Source: Sporomusaceae bacterium (GTDB taxonomy: Bacteria; Bacillota_C; Negativicutes; Sporomusales_B; UBA7701). From it: a stretch of DNA of 8,317 nt. Location: the NCBI GenBank assembly GCA_022839045.1, contig JALHDI010000119.1, positions 1 through 8,317 on the forward strand, given 5' to 3'. Shown in pieces: positions 1 to 4,919 of this stretch. The translations under genes were made by a program, and so were the position numbers. Each line of letters begins with the position of its first letter. Position 1 is the stretch's first letter. Below the pieces are notes generated by a model that ran no database searches, was not told where the DNA came from, and saw only the letters and a program-made list of their open reading frames with translations.

Positions 1-139
1 GACCATCCTCTTCAGCCTCTCCGGCCACGGCCACTTCGACATGGCCGCCTACGACAGCTACCTCGCCGGCGAAACCAAAGACGCCCCCTGCGGCGAACAG
101 GACCTCGCCCGCTTCCTCGCCGACCTCCCGCAGATATAG
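1..139 (+). CDS. TrpB-like PLP-dependent enzyme, C-terminal end (partial)
   Basis: The reading frame is open from base 2 to the TAG at 137-139 and gives the last 45 residues of a protein. The stretch FSLSGHGHFDMAAYDSYLAG is typical of the C-terminus of the TrpB-related family (TrpB2-like, the TIGR01415 type), where an SGHG motif lies near the end of the PLP-binding fold. The family converts indole plus serine to tryptophan, or acts on related substrates. Only the tail is visible, so the exact reaction cannot be judged. The stop lies one base from the stop of the convergent gene on the other strand, and no terminator fits between them. The last 26 codons recur in diverged form at 3763-3843. 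Family recognition is from memory of the motif; no search was run. Confidence 0.8.
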   Translation, partial: TILFSLSGHGHFDMAAYDSYLAGETKDAPCGEQDLARFLADLPQI

Positions 140-140
140 G

Positions 141-608
141 TCAATCCTCGCCCCATTCCACCCCGATCCTCACCATCTCGGCCAGGAACAGCTTCGGGTC
201 GATGCAGTAGGCCGGCGTGTCGCCGAACAGGCTGCCGCCGCAATAGCGCCCGGCGCGGACGGCCAGGTCCGAACAGAAGGAATGGCCCTCTACGTCGATC
301 GGCACGATCAGCTTCGTATGCTGGTATATCCACGCCGTCGCCGCGCCGAAGTAATCGTACTTCTCGCCCACCACCCGCGCGGCGAATTCGTCCACCTTCT
401 CCGGGTGCGGCACGATAAGGCCGAAAGTGCGCGTATAGCGGCCGGCGAAGAAGTCGAACGGGCTGACGACCACGCCGTCGACGGTCGCCTGCAACAGGCC
501 GGTGCGCGTGAAGATCGCCACGTGGTAAGGGTCCTGGCCGGCGCCCTGGGCGATATCGATTATCTTGCCGACCGTCTCGAAAGGGTACACGATCAGGTAT
601 TTAAGCAT
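141..608 (-). CDS. Permuted NlpC/P60-like (YiiX-type) cysteine hydrolase
   Basis: This 155-residue protein has no signal peptide or membrane segment. The pattern fits the circularly permuted papain-like fold of the YiiX/YebB group. A histidine comes first (PYHVAIF, His29), a Gly-x-x-Tyr-Asp-Tyr-Phe-Gly stretch lies at about 81-88, and the presumed nucleophilic cysteine comes late (GHSFCSDL, Cys112). This is the reverse of the C-then-H order in ordinary NlpC/P60 enzymes. Family members cleave or bind amide or thioester bonds in peptidoglycan or lipid substrates; the substrate here is unknown. The start at 608 is chosen because GGGAGGGG lies 5 bases upstream. An in-frame upstream ATG at 707 has no ribosome site and falls next to the terminator. 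The gene stands alone, convergent with the TrpB-like gene. It has no counterpart after the second TrpB-like remnant, so it was either inserted here or lost there. Confidence 0.72.
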   Translation of the reverse strand: MLKYLIVYPFETVGKIIDIAQGAGQDPYHVAIFTRTGLLQATVDGVVVSPFDFFAGRYTRTFGLIVPHPEKVDEFAARVVGEKYDYFGAATAWIYQHTKLIVPIDVEGHSFCSDLAVRAGRYCGGSLFGDTPAYCIDPKLFLAEMVRIGVEWGED

Positions 609-710
609 GGCATCCCCTCCCAAATCAGCATAGGTGTTGTATTCCGCATAACATCCTATGTTGACTTTGGCGGCCGGGGTGCCTGTCGCCCGGGGAAAGA
701 ACGGCATTAG

Positions 711-746
711 AAAAGCCTGGCTCCGTAAAAGGAGTCAGGCCTTTTT
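711..746. terminator. Bidirectional rho-independent terminator
   Basis: A ten-base stem (715-724 with 731-740, one mismatch) closes a six-base loop. It is preceded by AAAA and followed by CTTTTT, so it can act on both strands. A closely similar hairpin follows the second TrpB-like remnant at 3859-3886. Both probably derive from one ancestral terminator downstream of trpB-like genes. Confidence 0.8.
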
Positions 747-761
747 CTTGGGCTGTGTGCC

Positions 762-960
762 CCCGGCATTGGGTCATCCCACCCGCTGCGGGCGGCGGAC
801 TTACTAAGCTCGTCGCCGACGGCTGGCCGTACGCCGCTAACGGTCTCCTGACCGATAGCGGCTCGCTCGCCGTCCATGGCTCGCGCCGGCCGCCGTTACC
901 GGCTCTCTCGCTAAGTAGCGGCCGCCGTCCTCGCTCACGGTGGGTTGACCCAATGCCGGG
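762..960. repeat. Long palindromic repeat element, copy 1
   Basis: A 199-base element is bounded by 22-base inverted ends. The left end begins CCCGGCATTGGGTCA and the right end is its complement with one mismatch within 22 bases. Inside lie further imperfect inverted segments, for example the GCGGCGG and CTTACTAAG region against CTAAGTAGCGGCCGCC. No convincing coding frame fills it. The same outer arms and several inner blocks occur at 3907-4196, where the centre is different and longer. It could be a MITE-like or REP-derived mobile palindrome or a structured RNA. No transposase is nearby and no target-site duplication is obvious. Confidence 0.75.
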
Positions 961-1012
961 AACATCGGCGAATACAAAATTCCTAAAAAAATTTTCACAA
1001 AAATATCGTTTT

Positions 1013-1065
1013 GGACGAAAAGTGGACTTTTAGTGGACTGTTTGGGCAAAAAGGTGTGATATGAT
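1013..1065 (+). promoter_or_regulatory. Probable extended -10 promoter with phased GGAC repeats
   Basis: TGATATGAT at 1057-1065 is a good extended -10 box, but no good -35 box lies at the right distance. Upstream, GGAC occurs three times at exactly 11-base steps (1013, 1024, 1035), one helical turn apart, next to A/T tracts from about 976 to 1022. This could be a site for an activator replacing the -35 contact. The promoter reads toward the cell-wall hydrolase pseudogene through the hairpin at 1075. Confidence 0.45.
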
Positions 1066-1074
1066 GGTATCGTC

Positions 1075-1108
1075 AAGAAGACCGCCGAGGGCGGCCTTCT
1101 TATTTTTA
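1075..1108 (+). terminator. Terminator or attenuator hairpin in the hydrolase leader
   Basis: The stem pairs AAGAAG and CCGCC (1075-1086) with GGCGG and CTTCTT (1090-1101) around a GAG loop, followed by ATTTTTAT. It starts only a few bases after the expected transcription start near 1072. It would therefore release an RNA of about 35 bases, or act as a conditional attenuator for the gene at 1144. A small GCCGG-AAA-CCGGC hairpin (1110-1122) lies between it and the ribosome site. Confidence 0.65.
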
Positions 1109-1143
1109 TGCCGGAAACCGGCAAAGGAAAGGGAGGAGTCGTC

Positions 1144-1817
1144 ATGGGTAGCAGAGAGGAAGAGTACTTAAGGAGGATGAAGGCGTTGGGGTACGAGCCC
1201 AGCTTGAGGGGCAAGGAGAGCAATATCCTGGCTGATGCGCAGAAGATGGTGCATTGGCCTACCCTCGACGGAGCGACGTTACCCAGCCGTGGGGCGGCGT
1301 ACAGACCGCTAAGCTATGAAAATGGTGGGCAGGACGCGGGAGTACATATGAAGAATACGACGTCAGACAATCCCAAGGCAGGCGGGCTTGTGTACCCGGA
1401 CCTCACCGACGAGCAGAAGCTTTTTCTTGCGACGGTTGCGGGAGAGGCCGGTGGAAACAGTGAGGCGGCTCAGCGAGAATTATGAACCGGGTAGGATACA
1501 AAGGATATGAAGGTCGCAATACCGTGGGAGAAGTACTCACGCCTGACCAGTTTGAAAGTATCAGCAAGCAGAATGTTCCGTTCCGGAGGATGACGGAATA
1601 CCTCAAAAACCGGGATGGGTCGGATCCAGAGATGGAAAGAATTATTAATGCGGCTATGAATGTGTACCACAAAAAAGAGCCTGATTTCACTGGAGGAGCG
1701 ATTCTATTTTACAGCCCAGAAGGGGACGAGGAACCGCCGTGGGAAATGGAAAAACTACAAAAGCTGGGTGTCCCCGGTGCAGAGAACGACAATTTTTGGT
1801 TTTACAGATACAAGTAG
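1144..1817 (+). pseudogene. SleB-type cell-wall hydrolase, frameshifted
   Basis: Two adjoining open frames together make one Hydrolase_2 (SleB-like) protein. The first (1144-1485) starts at an ATG 7 bases after GGAGG. It has a charged N-terminus, a low-complexity linker and the domain start DEQKLFLATVAGEAGGNSEAAQ, in which the GEA glutamate (residue 101) is the expected catalytic residue. It then stops at TGA. The second frame, from about 1482 to TAG at 1817, continues with NRVGYKGYEG, a PDQFESI motif and the tail DNFWFYRYK. Family members usually carry about seven residues between the conserved Gln and the Asn-Arg-Val; only eight bases remain here. A deletion of about 13 bases near 1473-1479 would explain both the gap and the frame change. 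No signal peptide is seen. Such enzymes hydrolyse spore cortex or cell-wall peptidoglycan, but this copy should be inactive. The deletion size is inferred from family memory, not from an alignment. Confidence 0.72.
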
Positions 1818-1859
1818 GATGGCGTCAGAATAACAACGAGTTGTCCACTGACAAATAAA

Positions 1860-1923
1860 GGGAACAATTACCTCCTGTCGAAATAATGGAGTAATACGAC
1901 AGGAGGTAATTCCCTCCTTTTTT
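1860..1923 (+). terminator. Terminator with long hairpin
   Basis: GGGAA-CA-ATTACCTCCTGTCG (1860-1880) pairs with 1897-1914, leaving a two-base bulge and a 16-base loop, and CTTTTTT follows. It ends transcription from the hydrolase region. The left arm resembles a stretch at 4260-4278 (17 of 19 bases by eye), so part of it may be a dispersed motif rather than a simple terminator. Confidence 0.72.
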
Positions 1924-1968
1924 GCAGAGTAGCTGAAAACAGAAGCTGAGGTGGCGGGGGTGTGGGTG

Positions 1969-2667
1969 ATGCGCATGAAGCGCAATTGGATTTTGGCCGC
2001 GGTAGTAGTTATCGTCGCTCTATTATTGGCAGGATGCGGCAACCAAATAAAGGCCGACCTGTCGGCAAAGGCACCCGGGCCGGCTGACTATAAAGCCGCG
2101 AACTCGCCGCAAACAGCGGAATTGGGAAACAATCTTCGTATAATCAGAGAGGAGAAAGAATCCCAAGTATTTATGATAATGGATGCCAAGAATGGCGAGA
2201 CCGGCTATATCGTAAAGATTTTTGACGATGAGAAAAAGGTGATCTATGAGGCAAAAGTGCCGAAAGTGAACAATTACGAGCCGTGGACAAAGATGGTTGA
2301 TGATAATATCGTGCAGATCCGGCAAAGCCGAGGGAGCGGTTTTTGGGTCTGCTTTTACTATGACCGGGCAAACAACCGGGTCTCACCAAAATATCACAAT
2401 CCTTTGCTTGCGGGCAACGGCAAAGTCGTTTTCCCGATAGGCGGCAAACCAGGGAGCAATAAAATTCTCGCGGGTCTGGCCGTGTCCGATATTTTTGACA
2501 AAAACGTTTATTATAAGGAACTCATCATTGAAGACCTTCCGCCGTCGCTTAATGCTTTCGAGGAGTTAAAATGGATTGGTGTGGATAAGCTGTCCATTAC
2601 TTATCTGACTGGCGAAACACGCGACCAATCCAAAGAAAAAACTATTATTTTCAATTTACTGGAATAG
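1969..2667 (+). CDS. Putative lipoprotein of unknown function
   Basis: The 232-residue product begins with two basic residues, a hydrophobic stretch (about residues 8-20) and the lipobox LLAGC with Cys23. It should be lipid-anchored on the outer face of the cytoplasmic membrane or in the envelope. The rest (about 30-232) is soluble and rich in beta-strand-like alternation, for example ETGYIVKIFDDEKK and GFWVCFYYDRANN. I do not recognise a family. The ATG at 1969 is preferred because the G-rich stretch GGGGGTG ends 6 bases upstream. GTG at 1951 and ATG at 1975 are alternatives, and all keep the lipobox. It lies between two terminators, so it is probably transcribed alone. Its moderate GC content contrasts with the GC-rich metabolic genes, in keeping with an acquired or fast-evolving accessory gene. 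Confidence 0.75.
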   Translation: MRMKRNWILAAVVVIVALLLAGCGNQIKADLSAKAPGPADYKAANSPQTAELGNNLRIIREEKESQVFMIMDAKNGETGYIVKIFDDEKKVIYEAKVPKVNNYEPWTKMVDDNIVQIRQSRGSGFWVCFYYDRANNRVSPKYHNPLLAGNGKVVFPIGGKPGSNKILAGLAVSDIFDKNVYYKELIIEDLPPSLNAFEELKWIGVDKLSITYLTGETRDQSKEKTIIFNLLE

Positions 2668-2687
2668 GAATGACACGACCAAAAAAA

Positions 2688-2714
2688 CTCCCGGACTTAT
2701 GTCCGGGAGCTTTT
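2688..2714. terminator. Rho-independent terminator after the lipoprotein gene
   Basis: CTCCCGGAC (2688-2696) pairs perfectly with GTCCGGGAG (2701-2709) around TTAT. Seven A's precede it and CTTTT follows, so it may work in both directions. The hairpin at 4884-4909 beside the intact COG2122 gene has nearly the same sequence and the same position relative to a COG2122 3' end. Confidence 0.85.
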
Positions 2715-2725
2715 CCTATTTCCCC

Positions 2726-2819
2726 TCAATACGGCGCAAGCTCCACCTGCCCCACCGCCCCAACGCGATCCCCCGTGATCACCACCGCCCCCAGCACCTC
2801 CGGCCGGGCGGCGGCCCAA
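2726..2819 (-). pseudogene. COG2122 (UPF0280) C-terminal remnant
   Basis: Read on the minus strand, this gives WAAARPEVLGAVVI and onward to GQVELAPY and a stop, 30 codons. It matches residues 221-250 of the intact COG2122 protein at 4920-5672 in 25 of 30 positions. The changes are mostly mild (K to R, I to V, R to Q, G to A). Similarity stops abruptly at about 2820, where AT-richer DNA begins. There is no start codon and no upstream part of the gene, so it is a relic. The conservative changes suggest it once belonged to a functioning, diverged allele rather than being a recent copy of the neighbour. Confidence 0.85.
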
Positions 2820-2863
2820 GATTTGCTGAGCATTATTTCGGACTAGCGCCCAACTTCGTTAAA

Positions 2864-2892
2864 TTGGAATTGGCTGGTTTGTATGGTATAAT
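2864..2892 (+). promoter_or_regulatory. Strong promoter for the DUF3298 gene, -10 in a hairpin loop
   Basis: TTGGAA (2864-2869), 17 bases, then TATAAT (2887-2892), with the extended TGG just before it, make a near-consensus SigA promoter. Start of transcription is expected near 2899, about 55 bases before the GTG start at 2955. The -10 box lies exactly in the seven-base loop of a 14-base perfect palindrome, which could also be an operator. Confidence 0.72.
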
Positions 2893-2918
2893 CATACAAA
2901 CCAGCCGATTATTTTTTT
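2872..2918 (+). terminator. Terminator hairpin overlapping the promoter
   Basis: GGCTGGTTTGTATG (2872-2885) and CATACAAACCAGCC (2893-2906) form a perfect 14-base stem with a seven-base loop, followed by GATTA and seven T's (2912-2918). Read-through RNA from the left would fold and stop here. RNA started from the embedded promoter would lack the left arm and escape. Confidence 0.7.
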
Positions 2919-2954
2919 CCGCGAAGCCGTGTAGAAATTGTGGGGGTATGACAG

Positions 2955-3746
2955 GTGCGGAAAAATTTTATCCTCTTAATATCGCTTTTGCTGGCCATCT
3001 TGTCCCTGGCCGGAAACGCGAACGCCGGCACGGGCACTTCTGCATACGGCATAAAAACCGAAACTTATACTATCGATAACGCTAACTTTGACATTAAAAT
3101 AGAATATCCGCAAATTGTCAATCTCGGCGACAACGAACGACAAGAACGGATAAATGCGCTGATATTATCTGGTGCCGCTCCGGAAAAATTCTTTCGAAAA
3201 CTGGCAAGCCGCGATGATGCAAGACACTTCTCCATGCATATCGGGTACCAAATAACCTGGCAGAGCGATAGGCTGCTGAGCGTCCGCTTCATCGGATATA
3301 GTTATGGCAAAGGTGCCCCATACTCTCCTCACGAGTTTTATACGCTAAACATCGACATGGTAAAGGGCAGGATACTAGTATTAAGAGACCTGGTAACAAT
3401 AAACGAGAACTTCGTGGAAAAATTCCGGGCCGAGGGGATTAAGACGGTCAGCCCCCTTCCCGGCCGCTTTTCGGGGGAACAGGTACTTGTCGATTTTACC
3501 CCATTCAATACAATCGAAGATACGATTAGAAGGTTCAACGCGGCCGACGAATTGAGCCCAGAAGGATATCGTCCGGGTACGTACTGTTATTTCACGCCGA
3601 ATTCGTTCAGCATCAGCACGTCGGTCGCCCACGCCATCGGCGATCACGCCGAGTTTGAAATAAAATATGAAGATATCGCCGAAAACATCAAAGCTGATAA
3701 TGAGGTGTGGCGGGATTTCTTCCCCATGGCCGGGAAGAACCCGTAA
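2955..3746 (+). CDS. Secreted DUF4163/DUF3298-domain protein
   Basis: The 263-residue protein starts with a signal peptide: MRKNF, a hydrophobic core at about 6-19, and a likely cleavage after ANA near residue 24. The N-terminal half resembles DUF4163 (YTIDNANFDIKIEYPQI, then DNERQERINALI). The C-terminal half resembles DUF3298 (EFYTLNIDMVKGRILVLRDL). This pairing is found outside the cell in RsiV-type anti-sigma factors and in PdaC-type deacetylases, but here there is no membrane anchor, anti-sigma domain or deacetylase domain. A role at the envelope is all that can be inferred. The GTG start is chosen because GGGGG lies 8 bases upstream and the frame gives a clean signal peptide; the ATG at 2948 is in another frame. 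Its stop is 16 bases before the TrpB-like remnant. The gene sits exactly at the join between the two repeated locus copies. Confidence 0.75.
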   Translation: MRKNFILLISLLLAILSLAGNANAGTGTSAYGIKTETYTIDNANFDIKIEYPQIVNLGDNERQERINALILSGAAPEKFFRKLASRDDARHFSMHIGYQITWQSDRLLSVRFIGYSYGKGAPYSPHEFYTLNIDMVKGRILVLRDLVTINENFVEKFRAEGIKTVSPLPGRFSGEQVLVDFTPFNTIEDTIRRFNAADELSPEGYRPGTYCYFTPNSFSISTSVAHAIGDHAEFEIKYEDIAENIKADNEVWRDFFPMAGKNP

Positions 3747-3762
3747 CCGCTTGCCGCCCCGT

Positions 3763-3843
3763 TTCCTCACCGGCGAAACCAAAGACGCCCCCTGCGACGA
3801 ACAAGACCTCGCCCAATTCCTCGCCGAAATACCCAAAGTCTAG
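3763..3843 (+). pseudogene. TrpB-like C-terminal remnant
   Basis: Twenty-six codons plus TAG give FLTGETKDAPC and onward to FLAEIPKV. They match the last 26 residues of the TrpB-like gene at the left edge of the window in 18 positions, with no gaps. The differences are mostly conservative (Y/F, D/E, L/I, I/V). There is no start or upstream domain, so this is a relic. It is followed by the same kind of terminator hairpin as copy 1 (3859-3886 versus 711-746) and then by the second palindromic element. Confidence 0.85.
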
Positions 3844-3858
3844 TGCGGTAACGAAAAG

Positions 3859-3886
3859 GCCCGCTCCGCAAGGAGTCGGGCTTTTT
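3859..3886 (+). terminator. Rho-independent terminator after the TrpB-like remnant
   Basis: GCCCGCTCC (3859-3867) pairs with GGAGTCGGGC (3872-3881) with one bulged base and a GCAA loop, followed by TTTTT. It is clearly related to the hairpin at 711-746. Confidence 0.82.
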
Positions 3887-3906
3887 GCTTATTATTTTGC
3901 TTTATC

Positions 3907-4196
3907 CCCGGCATTGGGTCATCCCACACGCTGCGGGCGGCGGTCTTACTAGCAGGGCAACTTGTTCGTTGCCCTGCATAGCGACTCGCACGAAAGCGCC
4001 GTCGCTTCGCTCGTCGCTTTCGGCTCGCTGCTAGGCTCGTCGCCGACAGCACCGCGCCACCGCCAAACGAACGTCCATGTTCGATTGTCGGTTCTCGCGG
4101 CCGTCCATGGCCGCTCGTGCGGTGCTGTTACCGGCTCTCTCGCCAAGTAGCGGCCGCCGTCCTCGCTCTGGCACGGTGGGCTGACCCAATGCCGGG
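3907..4196. repeat. Long palindromic repeat element, copy 2
   Basis: A 290-base element has the same ends as the one at 762-960 (CCCGGCATTGGGTCA and its complement). It shares inner blocks such as CTGCGGGCGGCGG, GCTCGTCGCCGAC, CCGTCCATGG and GTTACCGGCTCTCTCGC. It is longer because of an extra hairpin domain (3949-4034) and a different centre. A perfect ten-base stem, ACAGCACCGC (4046-4055) with GCGGTGCTGT (4119-4128), closes the middle part. No coding frame is convincing. This is a nested set of palindromes: either a mobile palindrome that collects inserts, or a structured RNA. Confidence 0.75.
3949..4034. repeat. Nested inverted repeat inside palindrome copy 2
   Basis: CTAGCAG (3949-3955) and CTGCTAG (4028-4034) bound an 86-base insert absent from copy 1. 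Inside are a perfect ten-base hairpin (GCAGGGCAAC 3952-3961 with 3968-3977) and an eight-base one (CGAAAGCG 3991-3998 with 4015-4022). At the same place copy 1 reads straight from CTTACTAA into GCTCGTCG. Confidence 0.7.
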
Positions 4197-4280
4197 AACG
4201 CCGGCTAGCCGAGAGATAGATCGTTCCGACCTGGAAGCAACATGAATTAGAAGGTAATAATTACCTCATGTAGAAATAGA

Positions 4281-4310
4281 TTGGCATGGCAGTGTGTTTA
4301 TGGATAACAT
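4281..4310 (+). promoter_or_regulatory. Possible promoter for the small membrane protein
   Basis: TTGGCA (4281-4286), 18 bases, then TAACAT (4305-4310) is a moderate SigA match. A start near 4317 would place the AGGAGG ribosome site almost at the 5' end of the RNA. It would also exclude the ATG at 4286 as a translation start. Confidence 0.4.
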
Positions 4311-4330
4311 TTAAGTTAGGAGGTTTTAGT

Positions 4331-4609
4331 CTGAGTAATAATAGAATTAATATAAAAGACCTTTCCCCAAAATGCATCCGATATTATGGCTATATCGGAA
4401 TATTTTTAGGAGTTCTAATGGCTGGTTTAAGCATCTTTGACGATAGTATTCCTTTCTATATAGGAGAAAACAAAAATTACGGAATTAACTCGGCGATAAT
4501 GATTTTGCTATTTTCGCCCATTCTAATGGCTATAGTAGGTTTCTTTCACTGTTTTCTCCTTTGGTATCCTTTAATTAAATTGTACAATTACTTAAAAAAT
4601 AGGCTTTGA
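4331..4609 (+). CDS. Small two-helix membrane protein, likely CTG start
   Basis: I do not recognise this protein. The frame is open from an ATG at 4286, which has no ribosome site. A perfect AGGAGG (4318-4323) lies 7 bases before the in-frame CTG at 4331. From there the product is 92 residues and begins SNNRINIKDLSPK, a natural-looking cytosolic N-terminus. Two hydrophobic stretches follow (about YYGYIGIFLGVLMAGLSIF and the region INSAIMILLF through FHCFLLWYPL), joined by a polar loop DDSIPFYIGENKNYG. The basic end YLKNRL suggests both termini lie inside the cell. AT-rich composition sets it apart from the metabolic genes and suggests recent gain. It lies between palindrome copy 2 and the intergenic stretch before the COG2122 gene. 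The coding call is fairly sure; the start codon is inferred. Confidence 0.55.
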   Translation: MSNNRINIKDLSPKCIRYYGYIGIFLGVLMAGLSIFDDSIPFYIGENKNYGINSAIMILLFSPILMAIVGFFHCFLLWYPLIKLYNYLKNRL

Positions 4610-4880
4610 ACAAACTAAGAAATAATTTCTTAGCGCACGATAAATTTTGGCCACTTTATGCTTCCATTCTTGCATTTTAGCCAATTTATGGTTCCAACGT
4701 CGGCCAGATTATGGGTATATTCACACTTCTGTGGGTCTTATATACGTATGCAGGGATTTATCTAAGCTATGATATTATGGTTCGGTGTGGATGTTTATAC
4801 CAGTTGTAATCCCTCTGTTAATTACGACAATTATGAGTACTTAAAAGCATAACAGTTTATGCACTATGATTTAGAGCATA
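4610..4880. other. AT-rich intergenic stretch, possible relics
   Basis: No intact gene is seen. A small palindrome, CTAAGAAA-TAA-TTTCTTAG (4615-4633), follows the membrane-protein stop. Direct repeats lie at 4645-4718. A frame from ATG 4711 encodes hydrophobic residues (MGIFTLLWVLYTYAGIYLSY) and then loses its frame; a neighbouring frame continues WMFIPVVIPLLITTIMST to a stop at 4844. This could be a frameshifted small membrane protein, but AT-rich DNA often gives such frames by chance. Confidence 0.35.
4645..4718. repeat. Imperfect direct repeats, possible IS end
   Basis: Two 22-base units start at 4645 and 4675 (TTTTGGCCACTTTATGCTTC and TTTTAGCCAATTTATGGTTC, each ending CA) and differ at three positions. 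A shorter third unit (CGGCCAGATTATGGGTAT) begins at 4701. Repeated GGCCA-N-TTATGGTTCC motifs of this kind are reminiscent of the multiple terminal repeats of IS21-family elements, but no transposase is present. The IS link is a guess; the repeats are visible. Confidence 0.45.
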
Positions 4881-4883
4881 AAA

Positions 4884-4909
4884 CTCCTGGACGGAAGTCC
4901 GGGAGTTTT
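4884..4909. terminator. Terminator between the membrane-protein region and the homocysteine operon
   Basis: CTCCTGGAC (4884-4892) pairs with GTCCGGGAG (4897-4905) through one G-T pair, with AAA before and TTTT after. It lies just beyond the stop of the leftward operon, so it probably ends transcription from both sides. It matches the hairpin at 2688-2714. Confidence 0.82.
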
Positions 4910-4919
4910 CCTTTTTCCC

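Noticed and set aside
755..1033. Plus-strand frame across palindrome copy 1
   Set aside because: There is no ribosome site, the composition follows the palindrome, and copy 2 does not conserve the frame.
2699..3079. 126-codon plus-strand frame across the COG2122 remnant and the start of the DUF3298 gene
   Set aside because: It crosses a terminator, a promoter and another gene's signal peptide in the wrong frame.
762..4196. Reading the two palindromes as a CRISPR array or as ends of one composite transposon
   Set aside because: There are only two long copies without regular spacers or cas genes. The DNA between them contains no transposase, and its layout is better explained by the duplicated locus.
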